A stretch of 64,000 nt of DNA from Sphingobacteriales bacterium (GTDB lineage: Bacteria; Bacteroidota; Bacteroidia; Chitinophagales; Chitinophagaceae): assembly GCA_024642285.1 (NCBI GenBank), contig JAHEBJ010000002.1:121180-185179 (forward strand), read 5' to 3'. Of the stretch, positions 58,791 through 64,000 are shown piece after piece. Position 1 is the first letter of the stretch. Every line of letters starts with the position of its first letter. The translations under genes were made by a program, and so were the position numbers. The notes beneath the pieces were generated by a model. It was not told the DNA's origin and did not search any database. It saw only the letters and a list, made by a program, of their open reading frames with translations.

Positions 58791-58895
58791 GTGCCTGTAA
58801 CGCTGCCTTAAATACTTCACCAACTCTGCTGCAGAAAGGCAAAGCACCATAAAGATGAGGGCTGAAGTTCCGATATTTGAAAATGAGAATGGCAT
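58779..58895 (-). CDS. Possible 38-aa single-TM micro-protein downstream of gpsA
   Basis: MPFSFSNIGTSALIFMVLCLSAAELVKYLRQRYRHSEK; below ORF-track cutoff. Confidence 0.35.
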   Translation of the reverse strand: MPFSFSNIGTSALIFMVLCLSAAELVKYLRQRYRHSEK

Positions 58896-58929
58896 GTTGT
58901 CAATTTCTGTACCAAAGATAAACTATTTG

Positions 58930-59967
58930 CTACACTAATGTCTCCTCAATTTTGTTAAATCCCTCAGCGCTTGACAGGTTTTCCCAAAGTATTTTATAGA
59001 TGGTATCAGCAATGGGCATATCGGCCAATACCTTCCTGTTGATTATATGAATACATTTACTAGCGTTGTACCCTTCGGCCACCATACTCATTTCCAGCTG
59101 AGCGGCTTTAACCGAATATCCTTTACCAATCATATTACCAAAAGCCCGGTTACGGCTGTGTAAAGAGTAACAGGTTACCAGCAGATCGCCCAGGTAAACA
59201 GATGCAGCATAATTATTTGCCCTGTGCCCTTCGAATGGTTGCCGAGTATCAGTATGTCCAACTTCCACATTTTTTATTCCCGTTTTTTTTAAGAAGCCTG
59301 CCATTTCATCAGCGCAGTTTGCAATAAAAACACTTAAGAAATTATCACCGTAGTCGAGCCCATGAGCAATGCCCGATCCAACCGCATAAATATTCTTTAG
59401 CACTGCCGCAAACTGCACGCCATAGATATCGCTGTTCTCAACCGTATTTAAATAATCGGTTTTAAAACAGGCGGCAATTTCATGCGTTTTTTGTTCATCA
59501 AGTCCTGTAAAAGTGAGGTAAGAAAGCTTTTCTGCAGCAACTTCTTCTGCATGGCAAGGGCCCAAAACGGTAAAATAATCTCTCAGCTCAACATCAAATT
59601 CCTTTTTCAAATACTCGTTCAGCAATAGGTTACTATCCGGTAAAATTCCCTTTATAGCCGAGATGATTTTTTTTCCTTTGAAGATATTTCTATCCAATTC
59701 TCCCAGTGCATCAACCGTATAAGCCGATGGAATTACAATAACAATGCAATCGCTGTTCTCAATAACCTCGGTACAACTGGTAGTCAGTTTCAATTTTGAA
59801 ATATCAAAATGTGCTGTCGATAAATACTGGGGGTTATGATGCCGCTCCTGAATATATTTAATGTGTTCTTCACTCCTGTTCCACCAATGAATAGTATTGC
59901 CGTTATCAGTTAAAATTTTTGCTATGGCTGTGCCCCAGCTTCCGCTTCCTAAAATTCCAAATTTCAT
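58930..59967 (-). CDS. gpsA: NAD(P)H-dependent glycerol-3-phosphate dehydrogenase
   Basis: GILGSGSWGTAIAKIL; VLGPCHAEEVA; LKNIYAVGSGIAHGLDYGDN. Confidence 0.95.
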   Translation of the reverse strand: MKFGILGSGSWGTAIAKILTDNGNTIHWWNRSEEHIKYIQERHHNPQYLSTAHFDISKLKLTTSCTEVIENSDCIVIVIPSAYTVDALGELDRNIFKGKKIISAIKGILPDSNLLLNEYLKKEFDVELRDYFTVLGPCHAEEVAAEKLSYLTFTGLDEQKTHEIAACFKTDYLNTVENSDIYGVQFAAVLKNIYAVGSGIAHGLDYGDNFLSVFIANCADEMAGFLKKTGIKNVEVGHTDTRQPFEGHRANNYAASVYLGDLLVTCYSLHSRNRAFGNMIGKGYSVKAAQLEMSMVAEGYNASKCIHIINRKVLADMPIADTIYKILWENLSSAEGFNKIEETLV

Positions 59968-59996
59968 CGTTCCTTGTTTCTTGTTAATCGTTGATT

Positions 59997-60053
59997 GTTT
60001 CTCGTTGTATCAAAAAACTAATTCCAAAGAAAGAGAAACCAGTAACGAGAAAC
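59997..60053. repeat. Intergenic inverted repeat built of GAAAC/AACG words
   Basis: GTTTCTCGTT (59997-60006) / AACGAGAAAC (60044-60053). Confidence 0.65.
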
Positions 60054-60057
60054 GTTT

Positions 60058-60768
60058 TTATAGCCCTAATTTATCCACCGCTAACTGCGCAGCAATCTGG
60101 CTGGCATCTTTTTTATTAAACCCTTTTGCTTCAGCAATCAACTCTCCATCAACCGTGGCGCCAATGGTAAACAGGCGCCGGCCGCTTTCAAATTTTTCAT
60201 CCAGCGTTTCAAATTCAAGCGCCTTACCATTTTTATTGGCCCAGCCGTATAATTTATTTTTGATGTTAATCTCAATATCTTCAAGGTCGTCCATAAACAT
60301 GTGCGGCATAATGATATATTTCTCTACCCATTTGTGTGTGCCAGCATATCCCTTGTCGAGGTAAACTGCGCCTATCAATGCTTCCAGCGTGTTGCCAAAG
60401 ATCTGTGAGATCTTTAAAGCGTTATCGTATTTATTATAAAACGTGATTTTTTTGAGGCCCATTTTCAATGCAATGTCGTTCAGCTTCTGCCGGTTAACCA
60501 TCTTGCTCCTCATTTCAGTTAAAAAACCTTCGCCCTTATAAGGATACTTTCTAAAAAGATAATGGGCTACTACAGAACTTAACACGGCATCACCTAAAAA
60601 CTCAAGTCGCTCGTTATTCTCATCGGCACCTTCTCTTACGCTGCGATGACTGAGTGCCGTTTTATACAGTGTAATTTCTCCGGGTGTAAAGCCGAGTACA
60701 TTGCTAAGCTGCTTTTTAAATTCCCTGTTATGGGATTGGCTTTTAAAATAATCCTTTAAGAATTGCAA
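60058..60768 (-). CDS. rnc: Ribonuclease III
   Basis: NERLEFLGDAVLSSVVA; GNTLEALIGAVYLDKG; C-terminal dsRBD. Confidence 0.95.
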   Translation of the reverse strand: MQFLKDYFKSQSHNREFKKQLSNVLGFTPGEITLYKTALSHRSVREGADENNERLEFLGDAVLSSVVAHYLFRKYPYKGEGFLTEMRSKMVNRQKLNDIALKMGLKKITFYNKYDNALKISQIFGNTLEALIGAVYLDKGYAGTHKWVEKYIIMPHMFMDDLEDIEINIKNKLYGWANKNGKALEFETLDEKFESGRRLFTIGATVDGELIAEAKGFNKKDASQIAAQLAVDKLGL

Positions 60769-60885
60769 AACGGATAAATAGTTTTTGTGAAATTAAACTT
60801 ATTTAAATCAACTAAAATTAAGAATTTTTATTTTCTAGCAGAGGTAGCGAAAAGATCAGGCTGGATAATTGTTTTATAAAAATTA

Positions 60886-62139
60886 TCAGGCCACATATTT
60901 TTTTACAATAACACTGGCGTTATGCCCGCCAAAACCAAAGGTATTGCTGAGTGCGGCATTTACAGTACGCTTTTGCGCTTTGTTAAAAGTAAAATTAAGT
61001 TTGGGGTCCAGATCGGGATCGTCGGTAAAATGATTGATGGTTGGAGGAATAACATCTTTCGTAACTGCCATGATACAGGCAAGCGCTTCCAGCACTCCGG
61101 CAGCACCCAGGCAATGGCCGGTCATACTTTTGGTAGAGCTGATGTTGAGGTTATATGCATGATCACCAAATACACTTAGTATTGCTTTTGTTTCGGCAAT
61201 ATCACCAAGCGGAGTTGATGTTCCGTGAACATTGATATAATCAATATCCTCGGGTTTTAAACCTGCATCTTTTAATGCAACTTTCATCACATTGTTGGCA
61301 CCCAGCCCTTCTGGATGCGGAGCAGTAATATGATGAGCATCGGCTGTTGCACCGCCGCCGGCAATTTCGCAATAGATCTTGGCGCCACGTGCAAGTGCAT
61401 GGTCCAGACTTTCTAAAACCAAAACACCAGATCCTTCGCCCATCACAAAACCATCACGGTCTTTATCAAACGGACGGCTGGCAGTTACAGGATCATCGTT
61501 TCTTTCGCTAAGTGCTTTCATAGCGTTAAAACCACCAACACCCGGAGAACTGATAACGGCTTCGCTTCCACCGGTAACAATAATATCTGCTTTCCCCAAT
61601 CGGATGTTATCAAAAGCATCAATTATAGCATTGGTGCTGCTGGCGCAGGCGCTAACTACCGCGTAGTTTGGTCCACGAAAGCCATGGCGCATAGATATTT
61701 GCCCAGCGGCAATATCAAGTATCATCTTGGGAATAAAGAAGGGATTGTATCGGGGAGTACCATCACCTAAAGCATAGTTGCTCACTTCTTCGTAAAAAGT
61801 TGTGATGCCTCCAATGCCACTTGCAAAAATTACACCTACTCTGTCCACATCAACATTATCACGGTTAATACCGGCATCTTTAATGGCTTCGTCACTGGAA
61901 ATCAAGGCAAACTGGGTAAAGCGGTCTATTTTACGGGCTTCTTTACGGTCGAGGTAATCGGTGGGTTCAAAGTCTTTAACCTCACAGGCAAATCTGGTTT
62001 TAAACTTACTGCAGTCGAATTGTTTGATAAAATCACAGCCGCTAACTCCGTCAGCCAAACCCTGCCAGTATTCTTCAACAGTTTTGCCCAATGGTGTTAA
62101 TGCTCCCAATCCGGTAACTACAACTCGTTTTAACTCCAT
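60886..62139 (-). CDS. fabF: Beta-ketoacyl-ACP synthase II
   Basis: VVTGLGALTPLGKTVEEYW; VVSACASSTNAI; NVHGTSTPLGD; KSMTGHCLGAAGVLEA. Confidence 0.96.
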   Translation of the reverse strand: MELKRVVVTGLGALTPLGKTVEEYWQGLADGVSGCDFIKQFDCSKFKTRFACEVKDFEPTDYLDRKEARKIDRFTQFALISSDEAIKDAGINRDNVDVDRVGVIFASGIGGITTFYEEVSNYALGDGTPRYNPFFIPKMILDIAAGQISMRHGFRGPNYAVVSACASSTNAIIDAFDNIRLGKADIIVTGGSEAVISSPGVGGFNAMKALSERNDDPVTASRPFDKDRDGFVMGEGSGVLVLESLDHALARGAKIYCEIAGGGATADAHHITAPHPEGLGANNVMKVALKDAGLKPEDIDYINVHGTSTPLGDIAETKAILSVFGDHAYNLNISSTKSMTGHCLGAAGVLEALACIMAVTKDVIPPTINHFTDDPDLDPKLNFTFNKAQKRTVNAALSNTFGFGGHNASVIVKKYVA

Positions 62140-62166
62140 AAAATTTGCCTGTGATAGTTAAGTTAA

Positions 62167-62403
62167 TTACTTAGCATGCTCCTCTAAGTAAGCATTTGCC
62201 TGACCTACGGTTGTAATGGTCTCGGCCTGCTCATCGGGAATAGAAATATTAAATTCTTTTTCAAATTCCATAATTAGTTCTACGGTGTCCAAGCTATCGG
62301 CACCTAAATCGTTGGTAAAAGAAGCCTCAGGGGTAACCTCAGCTTCATCTACTCCTAATTTGTCAACAATAATTTTCTTTACTCTTGTTGCAATGTCTGA
62401 CAT
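62167..62403 (-). CDS. acpP: Acyl carrier protein
   Basis: [51 protein letters not shown]. Confidence 0.97.
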   Translation of the reverse strand: MSDIATRVKKIIVDKLGVDEAEVTPEASFTNDLGADSLDTVELIMEFEKEFNISIPDEQAETITTVGQANAYLEEHAK

Positions 62404-62431
62404 GATGTTTAATTTTAGTTTGTATTGGTTG

Positions 62432-62461
62432 CAAAAATATACATTTTGAAGTAATTACAAA
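62432..62461 (-). promoter_or_regulatory. Bacteroidota-type sigma-ABfr promoter of acpP
   Basis: Minus strand TTTG (62461-62458), 18-nt spacer, TATTTTTG (62439-62432; consensus TAnnTTTG), 28 nt upstream of the acpP ATG. Confidence 0.6.
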
Positions 62462-62675
62462 GAAATAGATATTGTTTGGTAAATAACCGTTTTTGGTATT
62501 TTATTTCTTTAGTGACTAAGCAGCCTGCATATCTTTTAATATTCATTACTAATATACAGTTTTAATTACTGCTTTTCTGTTCAATATTGTTTTTTTTTGC
62601 ATTGATGCCTCTAACTCAAAAATATTGTATATTGGTAATTCATCTTCAGCCAAAACTAAATCAAATCATACCTGT

Positions 62676-63104
62676 ATGGCCTTAAAACAAATAGACCACG
62701 GTTCAAAGGAATATCTGAAAATGGTTAATCTGCGTAACGAAATTTTGCGGAAACCCCTTGGGTTGACTTTTACGGATGACGAGTTGGCCGGGGAAAAAGA
62801 TGATATATTGATAGGTGCTTTTGACGATGACGATTTGCTTGCCTGCTGTATGCTTACAAAAGCAGATAATTCCAGCCTACGCCTGCGGCAAATGGCCGTA
62901 CAAAATAACCTGCAGGGAAAAGGCATTGGCGCAAGCATGATGAATTTTGCAGAAATAGTCAGCCGGGATAAAGGCTATAAGAAAGTGATCATGCACGCCC
63001 GGGAAACAGCGGTTGGCTTTTACGAAAAACTGGGTTATAAAGTTGTAGGAGATAAATTTACCGAAGTAACAATTCCACATTATGTGATGGAGAAGAAACT
63101 TTAA
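62676..63104 (+). CDS. GNAT family N-acetyltransferase
   Basis: LRQMAVQNNLQGKGIGASMMNFAEIVSRDKGYKKVIMHARETAVGFYEKLGY. Confidence 0.92.
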   Translation: MALKQIDHGSKEYLKMVNLRNEILRKPLGLTFTDDELAGEKDDILIGAFDDDDLLACCMLTKADNSSLRLRQMAVQNNLQGKGIGASMMNFAEIVSRDKGYKKVIMHARETAVGFYEKLGYKVVGDKFTEVTIPHYVMEKKL

Positions 63105-63114
63105 TCATGTCATC

Positions 63115-63203
63115 GGTCATTGAGTAATTGGTCATTGGCTCGTACAGAAGCAGACACAGCCTAAATACTCATACACTTACAAATAACTTATTGACCAATG
63201 ACC
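63115..63203. repeat. Intergenic repeat with GGTCATTG words and inverted copy
   Basis: GGTCATTG (63115), GGTCATTGG (63130), inverted CCAATGACC (63195-63203). Confidence 0.65.
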
Positions 63204-63212
63204 TGTTAACTT

Positions 63213-63692
63213 CTATTTCTTCACAATCTTCGCTTTAAATATTTTCCTGGCTTCATGCACATCATCGCCTTCAAAAGCATCTTTTGGTACGATAAAAAAT
63301 GAGCGACTGTTAAAGTACAAGTGATAAAAATGCGGACTTTCTATCCAGCTGCTAAAGTCTGCCCAATCCCAGCTTCTGCCGCCTCTTTCATTTTCAATCC
63401 TGAATACATCTGCTGATAAAATCGCCTTGAAACGGTCTTTAAAAGTCTCCGCCTTGCGGTAAACAAGGTAAGGCATCACAAACCAAAACAGAATCATCAG
63501 AGCAAACCACAACATAGAGCTTATTAGAAAAGCGAAGGGAGATATCTTTTTAAAGAAGAACAGTCCCGCCGAAAGCAATGCAAATACATTTACCAATATC
63601 ATCATCACCTTTATTTCCCTGCGGGTAATAAAATGATACCTGAGCGCCTGAATTACTTTTTTCTTATCGTAGGTAAAAAATGATGATGTCAT
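63213..63692 (-). CDS. YcxB-like membrane protein
   Basis: Two TMs followed by GGRSWDWADFSSWIESPHFYHLYFNSRSFFIVPKDAF. Start at ATG 63692 preferred. Confidence 0.65.
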   Translation of the reverse strand: MTSSFFTYDKKKVIQALRYHFITRREIKVMMILVNVFALLSAGLFFFKKISPFAFLISSMLWFALMILFWFVMPYLVYRKAETFKDRFKAILSADVFRIENERGGRSWDWADFSSWIESPHFYHLYFNSRSFFIVPKDAFEGDDVHEARKIFKAKIVKK

Positions 63693-63758
63693 GACACAAA
63701 GATAACAGCTATTCAATTCTTAAGTCAACCACTGATATATTTAGTTATTTTTGAAATT

Positions 63759-64000
63759 ATGGTAACACACGGTTACGGAAAAACAAAGTTTAGCAGGCAC
63801 TTCGGCCCACTACTGTTTTTTTTATTGTTATTGGTAATGACCCATAGTTCCTGTAACGAAGGTGGAGGTGAAAGAGAAATAGACCGTTCATTTTACTATT
63901 GGAAATCAGTGCTGAACATTTCGGGCTACGAGCAACAAAAACTGGATTCGCTGAAAGTAAAAACCCTCTATATTAAATTTTTTGATGTGGACTGGGACGA
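63759..64000 (+). CDS. Hypothetical lipoprotein, truncated by window end
   Basis: MVTHGYGKTKFSRHFGPLLFFLLLLVMTHSSCNEGGGEREIDRSFYYWKSVLNISGYEQQKLDSLKVKTLYIKFFDVDWD open to the window end. Confidence 0.65.
   Translation, partial: MVTHGYGKTKFSRHFGPLLFFLLLLVMTHSSCNEGGGEREIDRSFYYWKSVLNISGYEQQKLDSLKVKTLYIKFFDVDWD

Noticed and set aside
1-64000. CRISPR arrays, tRNA/rRNA genes, IS elements, prophage or classic defence/toxin clusters
   Set aside because: Scanned by eye on both strands; no regularly spaced repeats, transposase/integrase motifs or rRNA-like stretches were seen. A tRNAscan/CRISPRCasFinder run would be needed to be certain.

Overview
Bacteroidota chromosome segment, most likely Chitinophagaceae-like judging from gene content and AT-rich spacers. 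It is gene-dense and mostly housekeeping. I saw no rRNA, tRNA, CRISPR, phage or transposase signal. Recognisable blocks: murF 3' part and terC; gldG/gldF; the iscS-iscU-IscA cluster; a large TolB-like/BamA-like OMP; a small regulator operon with a Coq4-like protein and a DUF4173 protein; penicillin acylase; patatin-BamA fusion; gamma carbonic anhydrase; rsgA; a BatA/DUF58/MoxR cluster; nadE; gldB; fatty acid desaturase; apaG; nadC; gpmI; haem-binding protein plus TonB receptor; ECF sigma factor with a predicted two-membrane anti-sigma/beta-barrel partner; uvrC; gldK-L-M-N (T9SS/gliding motor); hemD-DUF4271-BamA-like; hemW; gpsA; rnc; fabF; acpP. Best leads: (1) the ECF sigma plus single-polypeptide inner-membrane-to-outer-membrane partner at 43.5-45.8 kb; (2) a 17-bp palindrome, ACTTTGTATTACAAAGT, found in the same position about 10 nt upstream of two start codons around a winged-helix regulator gene (14.1-17.7 kb), in an operon that also encodes a Coq4-like HDxxHx11E protein; (3) an apparent in-frame repeat-derived insertion in hemW; (4) a secreted polyproline micro-protein; (5) several intergenic inverted-repeat elements. 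All calls come from reading the sequence and the supplied ORF track; no searches were run.
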